NCBI GenBank assembly: GCA_036877525.1
Contig: JAZGTH010000041.1
Location: 1,240,001-1,304,000, forward strand
Direction: 5' to 3'
DNA: 64,000 bases
From: Chromobotia macracanthus
Taxonomy: Eukaryota > Chordata > Actinopteri > Cypriniformes > Botiidae
The notes beneath the pieces were generated by a model that saw only the letters and a list, made by a program, of their open reading frames with translations, was not told the origin of the DNA and ran no database searches. Made by a program: the position numbers and the translations under genes. Positions 44,430-54,574 of this stretch are shown here, one piece after another. Numbering within the stretch: the stretch's first letter is position 1; each line of letters starts with the position of its first letter.

Positions 44430-45061
44430 CACATAATTAATCAGGGCCTGGAAGACAGCTGGGGAGTTGGCCAGCATGAAGGACAGGACCAAGTACTTAG
44501 TGCCTCGTGGTGTTAAAGTGTCTTCCAATCATCATTTTTCCAGATCTGGACCAGCTGGTAGGCATTCTTAAAATCGAGGTTTGTGCAATACCTGGTCCCC
44601 TGCAACAACTGGAACGCCAAGGACAGCAACAGTAGGGTATACCGATTGTTAACAATTATGTAATTACAACCTCAATTGTAATGCAAAGCATAAGGAAACA
44701 ATCCTTTTGGCTGTGGAATCTGTCCCTGGCTGTGGAAGAGGAGTGGCATGGATGCAGCCCTTTGCTCTGGACCTGACAATAAATAGAGGCAACCATGCTG
44801 CATCCACCACTGAATGCCTTAGCACAATCTGAGCACTGTAAGACTCAAGGAGATACAACTAAACTCAAGGTATGCAGGGTAATGAAGGTGAAGCAAGGGC
44901 TGTGCAGTAGGCAGTGTGGGTACTGGATGGGGAAACAGGAAGGCTCTATCTGGCTGTAAGCCTGGTATGAAATTCCCATCCACTTCAAAATCAACCAGGG
45001 TTGAGTGCCCAGTGAACAAGTGCAGATGTGAGACATTAGAGAAGAGCTGGGGTTTTGTCAC
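44430..45061 (-). mobile_element. Gypsy-type LTR retrotransposon fragment (protease and RT scraps)
   Basis: On the minus strand 44,430-44,600 reads RYCTNLDFKNAYQLVQI, W(K)NDDWKTL, TPRGTKYLVLSFMLANSPAVFQALI. This parallels the RT block [47 protein letters not shown] of Gypsy elements, including motif A's first Asp. Upstream (44,819-45,061) STLVDFEVDGNFIPG may be a degraded aspartic protease motif (DSGADGNFI in relatives). The order protease then RT on one strand fits a single element. No LTR is recognised. Confidence 0.6.
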
Positions 45062-45956
45062 ACAGCACCATCCTAGTGTAGCAAGGCCCCTTTAAGAAGA
45101 GTTCTTTAAGAATGTTGCATAGCCCATTAAAAGTGCTGCCCCTTTAAGAGGAAGTGTAAAAATTAGCAGTAGTGAATTAATGATTGTTCTTGCTATTCAC
45201 ACACTTCATAAGGTGGATGAAGAGTGTTTGACGCCAGTAATATTTCCTAACACTTTCTGTTCCATTCCTGGTTATTGCAATGTGCTGTAAAAAGGCTTTT
45301 TTATTCCCTGCATGTGGGCAATGGGCATTTAGTGTGAGTAGGCTAGATTTTCCTGTTGGCTGTTGGATTGGTAGATGCATTGTTGTCTGTGATTTTAAAA
45401 TGGCACTTTTGTGGTTGTTCGGCTGAACAGAGTGTTTGACTGCATTTGTGCTGCTGCTGTCTTTGTCCTTTTTTTGTTTTTGTTATGTGTAATTATTTGT
45501 TCGGTGTTTGTATAAAGGTGGTGTCTTATACCTTATTTTTGAATGGTGATAAATGGCAACCCAACTGATTTTGTTGTTTCTTTTGTTTCATGGTGGATCA
45601 CTTCGGGGCGCTGATTGGATTGTGGATGTTGGTCCTTTGACGGTGGATCCTATCCTATTCATATTGCATGCTGTATGAAGTGAACTCCTGGCTGGTGTGT
45701 GTTTGTGCATGTGCATGGATGTTTTTTTATTACAGGCACTAATATAGGTGAATCCTCTGGGGTTAAAGTGGGCCTAAGCCTGTAACCAATCCTCTGTTTG
45801 TGTCATTATTATTGTGGGTATTAATAGGTAATGATTGCAGGTGGTGTCCTTTTAATAGTGTTTGTCCTAGTCTCAAGTAAAATAAAAGCTGATATTTGAT
45901 ATTGGTTTTAGAGCATATTTGTGGTATTTTTGGTAATGTAAATAAAACTGCGTGTA
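45062..45956. other. No gene recognised
   Basis: Contains the repeated word GCCCCTTTAAGA(G/A)GA (45,085-45,155) and a T-rich stretch with TATAAAGGTGG near 45,512. An AATAAAAGC occurs near 45,882. An LTR is conceivable but no borders could be defined. Confidence 0.4.
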
Positions 45957-46538
45957 TGTCAGTCGCAGACAGCGTTTTAACAGAAAAGTCTTTATTTATA
46001 AATAAACAAAACAACCCACGAGGAGGCAAAAACAGATGACAAAACAGGCTTACAAACTGAATTCAAACGCTCCGAAAGACCGGAGCCAAAACCGAAACTA
46101 AAACTGGGAAAAACCGAAGAAAAACCACTGAACGAAAAACACGACAGGACAGAGACTCGGTAAACTTGATAGGACTAGAAAACTCACAGCACGGAATCGG
46201 AAACAGGACGAACCAACACAAGACAGAAAACACGGGGGCATTAAATAGTACAAAGACAACGACGAACAGGTGCGCGAAATGAGCGCTGACGATACAAGAG
46301 AACAAGGGGGCGGGGCCAAGACGCACGACCGGAGAGCACATGGCGAATGTAAACAAAACAGGCCATGAGCTTCCACAAGAAACAAGGACCCAGAGCATGA
46401 GTCTAGATCCTGACTCCAAGAAACAAGACTAGGAGGAGTCAGTATCTAAACAACATGATCTGATACAGAACACGGGGATGTCAGGATCCTGGCAAGATAT
46501 TCTAGAAAGACTCAGAACAGGAAGCCAGGACCCTGACA
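45957..46538 (-). mobile_element. Solo LTR, family A (copy A3)
   Basis: 582 bp, starting TGTCAGTCGCAGACAGCG and ending CCAGGACCCTGACA. Flanks are GTGTA (45,952-45,956) and GTGTG (46,539-46,543), a 5-bp duplication with one mismatch. On the minus strand an AATAAA signal is at 45,991-45,996 and a TATTTAA motif lies near 46,240. It has the same layout as A1. The overlapping open frames inside (for example 46,063-46,419) are not a gene. Confidence 0.75.
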
Positions 46539-48719
46539 GTGTGTCTACTTGAGAAATCTGTCTATGCTTCCTTTGTTTTAGATCATGCATTGAACCTGTA
46601 CTAAAAAATTTAAAAACACTAAAATTAATATTCCCTGGGGAACATTTCTCCTCCGCAATTGGCTGGTGTATTCGAGTAATAAATGTGTAAGCTTGGATAG
46701 AGATTGGCATCTTGAAGCCTCCACACTACACTAGCTGCAAAATAGTCTGGCTTGCCACAGTTGAAACTAGAAGTTCTCAGCTCTGACCCGTAAGATCCAC
46801 TTTCCTGCAGAGTTTAGTTCCAAGCCCAATCAAACCCACCTGCCTGTATCTTTTTAGTAACCCAGAAGACCTTGTTTAGCTTGATCAAGTATGTTTGACT
46901 GATCCAGTAAATGCTCTCACATACCCTTTCCTCTGCTGATAAGTACACTTACAGACCTGTTGTTATTGCTATGGCTCTGGGTTTGCTCAATTAAACAATC
47001 CAGGATTGTAATAAAATATTAACAATAATATCCCATTAACTCAATAATCCACATACTAAGAGGCCCTGAGAATGCATTGTTTTGATTTAAAGTCTTGTTT
47101 TCAGTGGAAATCCGCTTAATAGGCTATTACAAAGACCCTGTTAACAGATACCACATAACAAGTCTCCTGCTGTAGGGTCACCAGCAGTGCTTACATTACA
47201 CCATAATGTTTTTCTAGGTATAAAACATCAGGACAGCATTTGTCATGTAATTTGTTTTAAATTGGTACAACATTGACCATTTACAATACACTGGATTTCT
47301 GTAAAGACACTCTCACGTGAATTTGCCTGTTTAGGAATTTACAGACTTTTGCAACTTACCTTCAGCTTTAAATATTTCAATGCTTTGTACCTCAGATGTC
47401 CCTGTGCACATGCCAAGATCAACCATTTCTTGATTAAGTCTTGTATTTTAGTATATCGCTGCCATTTTATTTCTGATGACCGTAAATATGTAAGATTTCC
47501 AGAGTAATGGTAAAAGCTGGCAAGAGTTCATATAATTTGACCATAAGTTACAACTTGGCATTTATCTGAGATACAAATAATTATTAGCAGTAAATTTGTA
47601 GTAAAGCTATTCACCTCTTTCATTCAGTTTTAGTCAGGAGAATGATAAATGGCTATAACATTTGTGACAACATTTATTTTTTTAATATATATATTTTTAT
47701 AATATATACAAATGTGTCATTGCCTCCCTGTATTCCCATTCTGATATTAAAAATCCAGTGGGAATAGAACATGATACCTAAGACCCATCTGTAAGTGTGC
47801 AAATGATTATTGTGCAATTTTGAAAGCCTTCATTTCCAGGATAATTTTATTGTCTGTTCATTTTTTATTTTATTAGTTAATTATTAATTTTAATTAATAA
47901 TTTAATTGACTTTAATCCATCTCTCACCTTCAACCTTGTTTCAGCCTTGAAACCAATGTCCACCCAACCCATGCTCAATATTTTCCAGCTTTGATCCAAA
48001 AAGTGCTCTCACATGCCTTTTCCTCTGCTGATAATAAGCACACTGAGAGAAAATTCTGTTCCTATCTAAATAATTCTTCATGTTTCCATTAAGCGGCAGT
48101 GGGTATTGTACTGTACATTTCCTCCATTACACCAAAGAGATGCCAGCCCCGCGGATCAGGCTGGATCGATAGTTGAATATTATTCTGCAGATTCTAGCCA
48201 AGTTGTCCAGTTCATGATGATTGATTTGACATTTAATTGGTTCCCAAGGTGAACATAGCCAATCCTACTCAATTGTTCAAGGAGGCAGCTCTCTGGCAAG
48301 TGTTTGCAGTAAAGGGAGACCCACCCTGACTTGGCGTGAGTAAATGTGAAAATGATTCAGTGAGGGAGTGGGGTTGGGGTGCTGGGAGCTTATTTGGGCA
48401 TTAGCCAGCATGTGTGTGGACAGTTTCATACATGAGCGTTCCTATCTAAAAGTCTGAAAGAATCTGGAAAAGATTTTTAAATCTAATTTAAAGCTGGAAA
48501 TCAGCAGAAAGTTTCAGGATTTAGAAATACATTTCTAGAAATGTTAAAATATTTTTAGTCACTAACCAAATAAGAAAGACATGCCAAATCCTAAATATAA
48601 AATACTACTGATTACCTATTTTGCGTTTTTCTAATTTATATTTATATTTATTTCTATTTTTATATTTATTATTTTACTAATTTATATAACACCTATTGTA
48701 TTATATACACCAGGTTCAC
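46539..48719. other. No gene recognised
   Basis: AT-rich sequence. One minus-strand interval (47,363-47,404) has a CACAG acceptor and GTAAGT donor around 14 open codons, but the pyrimidine tract is poor. No repeats recognised. A TA-rich tract lies at 47,685-47,710. Confidence 0.4.
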
Positions 48720-49000
48720 TCTGGAACAGAACTGTGTGCTGGTCGGCGCTGCACTGGGACATACTATGTCCATTGTCTGCCCCAGAAGTCATTGTACTGT
48801 TTTGTGCTGTCTGCACATGTTTGCACTTGTGCAGTTTATGTATAAATTATGTATAAATTATGTAGCCTTGTAGCTCTGTTTTGTTCTGTATTTGTGTAGC
48901 ACCTAGATCCTGGAGAAACTTGTTTCGTTTCACTATGTACTTGTATATGGTTGGAATGACAATAAACTCCACTTGACACTTGACTTGACTTGACACCTAA
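48720..49000 (+). mobile_element. Rex1/Babar-like LINE 3' UTR fragment
   Basis: Contains GTTTGCACTTGTGCAGTTTATGTATA, TGTAGCACCTAGATCCTGGAGAAAC, TTGTTTCGTTTCACTATGTAC and TATGGTTGGAATGACAATAAACTCC, ending in CTTGACTTGACTTGAC repeats. This is the 3' UTR and tail that follow Rex1-like ORF2 in fish genomes (recognised from memory of the family). Only the 3' end inserted, as in strong 5' truncation. It may belong to the same family as 10,640-12,040. Confidence 0.7.
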
Positions 49001-49014
49001 TCTATGCGTTAGTT

Positions 49015-49670
49015 CCGCTCTTGAGTCTATGTCAGCCCAAAAAATGGTACATAGAACAGTTATGAAATTTGGTACATGGATAGAAGACACTCTAAATATG
49101 TTAATATGTCAAATATGACAGACCATTTGTAGTCTCCAACTGAAACCCTCAACATTTCACAATTTCACTCATGTTTATGCTGATAACTTGACTTTTGACA
49201 AAATAATTTTTCTTCTCATTTCTTGGCTCATGCTAATTCCAATGCACCCTATGACGTCATTTTTTGCTGTACTTTTTTGCCATTTTAAATTATTTGAAAA
49301 ACATACTTCTCCTACAGAAGTATGTTGGATTCGACCAAAATTTGGTATGTAGCATCTAAAGACATTTAAGATAAAAAGTTAGTTTTTTTGTAATGTAACT
49401 TTTATAGATTCCCTTTACTGTTCTTGTATGCCATGTCTATGAATTTATGGCGAAAAATGGAGGTTGTGTCTTTGCCATGTTTTGGCAAAAGATATCTGAT
49501 GTTACATGGTAAGTCATTTTTCCAATTTACCATTTTCGACCATTCGACCATTTTGAATTTTGTCATAAAATGCAGACTTTAACAAATGCAATTGCGTATC
49601 AAACAATAGGCGAAGACCCCGTTGTATTCATTAGTTTGCTCATTATTCTCCTTTTGCTCATGAAGTCTAT
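49015..49670 (+). repeat. ~650-bp tandem unit, copy 1 (uninterrupted)
   Basis: Starts GAGTCTATGTCAGCCCA and contains GGTACATAG, TGGATAGAAGACACTCTAAA, CCTTTACTGTTCTTGTATGCC and GTTGTGTCTTTGCCATG. The same series recurs in the next unit (49,670-49,726 plus 52,842 on). The unit has no coding capacity and shows the undisrupted Gypsy target site. Confidence 0.65.
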
Positions 49671-49726
49671 GGCAGCCCATAGAATGGTAAATAGGAAAGT
49701 TATTTAATTTGACACACAGATAGAAG
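49671..49726 (+). repeat. ~650-bp tandem unit, copy 2, left part
   Basis: Starts GTCTATGGCAGCCCATAG, matching copy 1 at its first bases, and runs to ACACAGATAGAAG, where the Gypsy element starts. Confidence 0.65.
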
Positions 49727-50194
49727 TGTAACGCAAGTAGACTCAGGAACACAGATGGGTAAGTACCAAACAGGTGGTTTATAGAGATGAAAATAGATGT
49801 GAGTGAAACAGGTAAGTATCAATGTTATAATAGGTCTTGAGTAAACAGAGATTGGCAAGTAATATGGCTGATGTCCTTTACCAGATTATAGTGGATGGAG
49901 GAGATGACAATGGATTCCAGGAACTGGTATCGGAGTGGGTTTGTGGAACACCATAGCACACACAGACAATGGAGAACACAGGGAAGACGATGGAGATGAG
50001 GGAGATCGATAGCAGGTATATAATTTGCATGGGAATGAGTCCTTTTCCAATTGGAGACCAGACAATGTGCTTGAGAGAAGTGTGTGCCATAATAGTGCAG
50101 AAGGTGATTGGGGAAATGGTGAACAGGTGAGTGTGATTATTATTCTGGTGAATGGGATTGTTGACTTGGGGCGGAGCCTGGTGTTTCCGTGACG
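49727..50194 (-). repeat. 3' LTR of the Gypsy chromovirus
   Basis: 468 bp. On the plus strand it starts TGTAACGCAAGTAGACTCAG and ends GCCTGGTGTTTCCGTGAC(G). A TATA-like ATTATATACC (complement of GGTATATAAT near 50,015) lies midway. It shares both ends with the 88-bp 5' LTR at 52,754-52,841. The adjacent purine tract on the minus strand is the expected plus-strand primer. Confidence 0.75.
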
Positions 50195-50199
50195 AACCC

Positions 50200-50520
50200 C
50201 CCTCTCCACGGCTCACTCCTGAGGGCTGAAGTCCCCGACATCATGGGGGACGTCCTCGACCTCTGGGGGCTGCAGCTTGGGGATGAGAGGCGTGGAATTC
50301 TGTCAGTAGATTGGGACCGAGTATGTCGTCTCTCGGGGACCCAGGATCTTTCTTTGGGTCCATACCCTTCCCAGTCAACCAGCTATTCTAATTTACCCCC
50401 ATAATGCAAGGAGCCCAGGATCTCCTTCACCGAGTAGGCCGTTCCATCCTCCAATACCAAAGGAAGAGGGGGGTCGTCGACTAGACCAGGCTCTGTGGAG
50501 ACAGGAGATACAGGTGAGTG
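50200..50520 (-). pseudogene. Chromodomain at the integrase C-terminus
   Basis: Minus-strand translation reads DDPPLPLVLEDGTAYSVKEI, then LEDG..YSVKEILGS, GGKLE-stop-LVDWEGYGPKERSWVPE. The block YLVDWEGYGPEERSWVP is the core of the chromovirus chromodomain, with the aromatic residues that cage methyl-lysine. Here a TAG replaces the codon for the first aromatic residue (Tyr in relatives). In active elements this domain steers integration to particular chromatin. Confidence 0.75.
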
Positions 50521-50526
50521 ATATGG

Positions 50527-51140
50527 TTAGAGAAGTGAGACATTGAATGTGGGGTGGATACGATACTGTGCTAGAAGTTTGAGTTCGTAGGTGGCCGGGT
50601 TGATTTGTTTGGTGATGAGGAAGGGACCAATGAACCTGGGACTTCTACAAGGAAGTCTCAAACAGATATCTCTGGTGGAGAGCCAAACCTTCTGTCTAGG
50701 TTGAAAAGTTAGTGTAGGGGCTCTCTGGACATCTGCATGATGTTGGTGCCATGTTGGTGTCTGATGGCTCGCTGCAGATTTTGGTGTGCTGAGTCCCATA
50801 CTCTCACACTCTCCTGGAACCAATGAGTAACCAATGGGACATCTGATGGTTCCCCTGAGCAAGGAAACAGAGGAGGTTGATAGCCGACGCACTGGAAGGG
50901 AGTGAAATCTGTGGTGGGTTGGCGAAGGGAGTTTTGTGCGTACTCAGCCCAGGCGATGTAGGGGTTCAAGGAGTTCTGGTGAGTATGGCAGAAGGTACTG
51001 AGATATCGACCTATCTCCTGGATCTTCCTTTCGGTTTGACCATTACTTTGAGGGTGGTTACCAAAAGATAGGCTGACGGTCACACCTAGGGGGGAGAAAA
51101 ACAATCTCCAGACTCGTGAGATGAACTGGGGACCTCTGTC
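50527..51140 (-). pseudogene. Gypsy integrase, core remainder and C-terminal domain
   Basis: IIDRGPQFISRVWRLFFSP (second catalytic Asp), GVTVSLSFGNHPQSNGQTERKIQEIG (third catalytic residue, Glu), WAEYAQNSLRQPTTDFTPFQCV, GYQPPLFP and, after a frameshift near 50,880, QKVWLSTRDICLRLPCRSPRFIGPF, YRIHPTFNVSLL. The zinc-binding HHCC region and first Asp are missing, lost in the deletion that joins RT to this point. In an intact element this enzyme inserts the cDNA. Confidence 0.8.
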
Positions 51141-51500
51141 AATAATTGTAAATAAAACGACAATGATGAACTAAATGTTGGAGTTCTTTGATACTGGTGG
51201 GAGTTGGCCAGGAGTGAATGGCTTTCACCTTCCCCTCGTCCATCTTGATTCCTTGAGAGTTGATTTCATAGCCCAGGAATTTAATTGGTGATTGGTGAAA
51301 GGTGCATTTCTCTGCCTTGAGGTAGAGTTGAAGTTGAAGCCTCCTTGATGTACTCCTCCATGGCCTTCTGTTCAGGTATGGAGAGTGAATAGATCCTACC
51401 TCTGGGCACTGGTTCATCAGGTACAAGCTTGATGGCAAGCTTGATCCCATGTTCGATGAGGTGGTAAGTTGGAGGCTCATTTCAGGCAGAACATGTCACT
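51139..51500 (-). pseudogene. Gypsy reverse transcriptase, start and thumb only
   Basis: One frame gives EPPTYHLIEHGIKLAIKLVPDEPVPRGRIYSLSIPEQ and MEEYIKEA, the usual beginning of chromovirus RT. It is joined directly to LYLKAEKCTFHQSPIKFLGYEINSQGIKMDEGKV, which lies after the YxDD motif. The palm with the catalytic aspartates is deleted near 51,335. The thumb ends at CRFIYNY, followed at once by integrase sequence, so RNase H is also missing. Confidence 0.8.
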
Positions 51501-52034
51501 GAAGTGGGTGTATTCTTTGGGAATGTCTATGGATCTCTTCTCAATGGGGCTTTCGAAGGTGGAGTAAACGGGAAGTGCAGGAACAGACGATATAGGTTTA
51601 GGGAGATTTGGAAAACATTGATGGAAACATTTCTCACCCCACTTCAGGACATCTCCAGTTGTCCAGGAGATGGAGGGATCGTGGGAAATGAGCCATGGGT
51701 GCCCTAGAACTATCCCAGTGGTGGATCCCTCCAGAACCAGGAAGCAGATTTCCTTGATGTGGAGCTGTCCGACTTGTAGTGTGATTGGACCCATGCAGTA
51801 GCGGACTTGTCCTCTGCTGAGCGGAGTTCCTGTTATTGACTGGACCTCGTATGAGACGTTGTTAAGCCTCTTTTGGAGTTGAAGTTGGATGCATAATTCA
51901 GCATCGATGAAGTTTCCAGCTGACCCAGAGTCGATGAGGGCGTTGACTGAAATATAGTGGTGAGGAGTAGTGAGTTGAACGACAGTGGTTAACAGACGTA
52001 CATTGATTGAGAAAGAAGAAACCACACTCACCAC
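51477..52034 (-). pseudogene. Gypsy aspartic protease region
   Basis: 186-codon frame. VNALIDSGSAGNFIDAELC holds the active-site Asp-Ser-Gly (residues about 35-37). CFLVLEGSTTGIVLGHPWLISHDPSISW is the conserved hydrophobic Gly motif of the second half. The C-terminal PKEYTHFSDMFCLK is the link to RT (usually ..YHDL.EVF.K). The domain looks complete and is the best-preserved part of the element. The methionine at the start is probably not a true start, since Gag-Pol is a polyprotein. Confidence 0.8.
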
Positions 52035-52059
52035 GGGTCATAGAGGACAGATGGGACAT

Positions 52060-52720
52060 ATCTGTAAAACATGTCCCGGATGTCCTCAGTACAGGCAGAG
52101 TTTCTAGGGCTGCCAACGCTGACGTTCGGCCAAGGACAGCCTGGCTCGGGGTTTGGTTCTGGAGGACTGGGACACTCTGGCTGGCGGATGGAGAATGACA
52201 GGTTATGTATGGAGGCACTTACTTTCCTCCATACAGCGCTGCATTTGGTTTGCCGCTCGTATTGAGAGTTGGATGAAGCACTCTAACCCCATATTGTCGT
52301 CATAGGAGAAGAGAGGCAACCGCAGAAAGGGCTCCAGTTCCTGATGATACATTGTTAACAGGGAGCGCTCGTTCCATCCACTGGAGGCAGCTAGAGTTCG
52401 AAACCAAAGGGCATAGTCTTGTACTGATTTTTTCTCTTGTTTGAGATGATACATTTCTCACCAATAGATGCATTTCCTACAGGACGTCCGAAGACTTCAT
52501 GGAAATAAACGGAGTTGAGGGAGTGAGTGACCAGTCCATTCTGCTGCCACAGCGATTCTGCCCATTGGAGCACTCGACCTGTTAACAGTGAGAGGATAAG
52601 GAGATTTTAGCCCTTTCAGTTAAGAAACGGTGCGGCTGCATCTCCAGCGCAAGCGTGACCGTGACTGATGGGCTGAGAACACGGCGAAGTAAATCCATCA
52701 GCTCCTGGAATGGGTTCTGG
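52060..52720 (-). pseudogene. Gypsy gag with degraded zinc knuckle
   Basis: The beginning reads MNQTGQNPFQELMDLLRRVL (52,720-52,640 region). The capsid part includes LKQEKKSVQDYALWFRTLAASSGWNERSLLTMYHQ and ELEPFLRLPLFSYDDNMGLECFIQLSIRA. Near the end KLCLY-stop-GHPGHVLQICP is a CCHC zinc knuckle whose second Cys codon is now a stop. At least three frames are used. Gag would package the RNA. Confidence 0.7.
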
Positions 52721-52753
52721 CCTGTTTGGTTCATGTTCGGTCTGGTCTTCTGG

Positions 52754-52841
52754 TCTAACGGAAGTAGACTCAGGTGAGTGTGATTAATATTCTGGTCAAT
52801 GAGACCGTTGACTGGGGGTGAAGCCTGGTGTTTCCATGACA
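52754..52841 (-). repeat. 5' LTR of the Gypsy chromovirus, internally deleted
   Basis: Only 88 bp. TCTAACGGAAGTAGACTCAG is joined directly to GTGAGTGTGATTAATATTCTGG and continues to GCCTGGTGTTTCCATGACA. Both halves match the ends of the 468-bp 3' LTR, so about 380 bp were lost between CAG and GTGAG. The word CAG(G)TGAGTG next to the joint suggests microhomology. Confidence 0.75.
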
Positions 52842-53230
52842 AAAAGACAGTCTGAAATGTTACCATAGCTAATTTGGAGTCTCTGTCTCAAACCCACTAG
52901 CGCCACACTTCAAATTTTATTTTATGTAGACTCTAGAGACACCTCTGACAAAAAGTTATGGAAGTTGTGTCAATATCCCTTACTGTTCTTGTATACCATG
53001 TCTAAGAATTTTATGGCAAGCACATAAAAATGGATATGAGACTGTATCTTTGTCATGATTTGGTGTATTGACATGACTTGATACATGTGTATGGGGTACA
53101 TGCACTGTTTTGTCACAGTGCCACCTACTGGTGCTGAGATAGGAAAAATGGCCACCTTTGGGATGTGGTGGAAGGGAAATTTGTGATCATGAATGTAGCT
53201 AAATGTATAGATTCTTGAACATGACAATGA
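52842..53230 (+). repeat. ~650-bp tandem unit, copy 2, right part
   Basis: Continues the unit after the Gypsy element: AAAAGACAGTCTGAAATGTTACC, GGAGTCTCTGTCTC, CCTTACTGTTCTTGTATACCATG, TCTAAGAATTTTATGG and GTATCTTTGTCATG. Each has a counterpart in copy 1. The later part holds GCCACCTACTGGTGCTGAGA, a phrase common in fish noncoding transposons. The right limit is uncertain. Confidence 0.55.
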
Positions 53231-54422
53231 TTTACTGTACTCAAATTACCTCCACATTCACCTGGTCCAAATGCCATCAGGCTGACTATTGAAAACATAT
53301 CTTTCAGTTGACTTCTAACTTCAATAGTTTTCACCCTGAGATGTTCCAAAGCACAGTCAGCTTTCAAAAAAAAAATAACAGTAATTTGCAGTTTGTGTTA
53401 TAAAAGAACTTTGATGTCATTTAAACACAATAAAGAATGAACTTCGTATTAACACCAGCAAAAGAATTCTCCAGAAACATGCTTCCAACAACAAAATATA
53501 TGATATGTTTTTTTCTAATCAGCTGTAGACATTCAGAGATAAGCTAAGCCCTTTTCTTCATCTCTTTTAAACAAAATGAAGGTTGCCAATAGTCTGTTCT
53601 TAGTCTCAAGTGGTCTGGTGTGCATTTGAAAAGGTCTGAGAAAAGCAGCAACCGAGTATCTGTGCATTCCAATAACATTCTAATATTATTATTATAACTC
53701 TGATGTCATGATAAGCTTCACCAAGCATTGTAGTTGTGAGGTCATCCCTATTCATGAAGAACGTATGTGTGTGTATTTCTCAAGTGAGTGTGAGAGAATT
53801 TGGGTGTGGTAATCAAGTCTAGGGTGGGTGAGAAGGGATGATGAAAGACATGGATTTATATGCAAACAAGGTCTGAGACTTGAGATAAATGTTCAAATAG
53901 GGCATTGAATTCTGTACGTTGCACAGAATTCAACGCCCTCCTTTTTTATTACCAGTCTTCATCTTGCTCTTAATGGCCAACTGTAAAGTGTGTTATTTGT
54001 TCTACAAGCTTTGGGTCATTTGTACAGAGGAACTTTGATCCTCTTGCACATCAAACCGCTTAGGCAGCAATTTACACAAGAAAGAATTGTCTGTTCTAAA
54101 AAACAACTAGTGCAGCTAGAAAGGTTTAATAGATCTGGGATATCTTGAGGAAAGATGAGGTCATTGATGGAATGTGTCAGAATTGTTTTGTTCTCTCATT
54201 TATTATGCATTTTCTTGTTTTCCCTTTGCTTTGAATGTTTGTTCTGTTGAGTTTCTTGTCTTTGTTTATATTCCAGAATTGAATGCCAATGTTCTCACCT
54301 GGATAAAATATACATATTAGGACATAATTACACATTACAATGACAATTTCCAATTAAATTCTTGATGGACTAAATTGATCCTTGAATGGGATTCTTAATT
54401 CATTGTGTACTTTATCAAAGAA
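53231..54422. other. No gene recognised
   Basis: AT-rich sequence with one notable hairpin (53,899-53,939). No coding frame of interest. Confidence 0.45.
53899..53939. repeat. 17-bp hairpin, seven-base loop
   Basis: AGGGCATTGAATTCTGT and ACAGAATTCAACGCCCT pair with one mismatch around ACGTTGC. A T-rich run (CTCCTTTTTTATT) follows. It could be a rho-type-free chance palindrome, a small inverted-repeat element or a short RNA hairpin; nothing nearby decides. Confidence 0.65.
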
Positions 54423-54428
54423 ATGTCT

Positions 54429-54448
54429 CGGGTTACATATGTAACCCG
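54429..54448. repeat. 20-bp perfect palindrome in a DIRS terminal repeat
   Basis: The sequence CGGGTTACATATGTAACCCG is its own complement. It is followed by GTTCCCTGAAATAGGGAATGAGACACTGCTTC, a common DIRS-end theme in fish. The inverted TTCCCT.AAATAGGGAA forms a second small palindrome. Such sequences likely take part in circle formation and recombination of DIRS cDNA (established for DIRS1; inferred here). Confidence 0.75.
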
Positions 54449-54574
54449 GTTCCCTGAAATAGGGAATGAGACACTGCTTCAGCTTGATGCTATGGGGAAC
54501 GCGCTTCAGGCCTGCACCATAGAAGCAGATTTAGACTTGTCAACCCAGGAGGACCTGAGCGCCTGGAGTTGAGT

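Larger units (their letters stand above)
49727..52841 (-). mobile_element. Gypsy chromovirus (LTR retrotransposon with chromodomain), decayed
   Basis: On the minus strand in order: a collapsed 5' LTR (52,754-52,841), gag, protease, partial RT, partial integrase, chromodomain, a purine-rich tract (GGAGAGGGGGG) and a 3' LTR (49,727-50,194). The flanks AGAAG and AAAAG (4 of 5 identical) fit a 5-bp target duplication. Removing the element rejoins a repeat unit whose sister copy lies at 49,015-49,670. RNase H and part of the RT and integrase are deleted, and stops occur throughout. The chromodomain places it among the chromoviruses of the Gypsy superfamily. Confidence 0.85.

Noticed and set aside
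46063..46419. 118-codon hydrophobic minus-strand frame
   Set aside because: Inside solo LTR A3. The Leu/Ser/Cys-rich text comes from LTR sequence, not a membrane protein.
47363..47404. 14-codon interval with a good GTAAGT donor on the minus strand
   Set aside because: Poor pyrimidine tract, and its phase does not match the 44.3-kb candidate exon.
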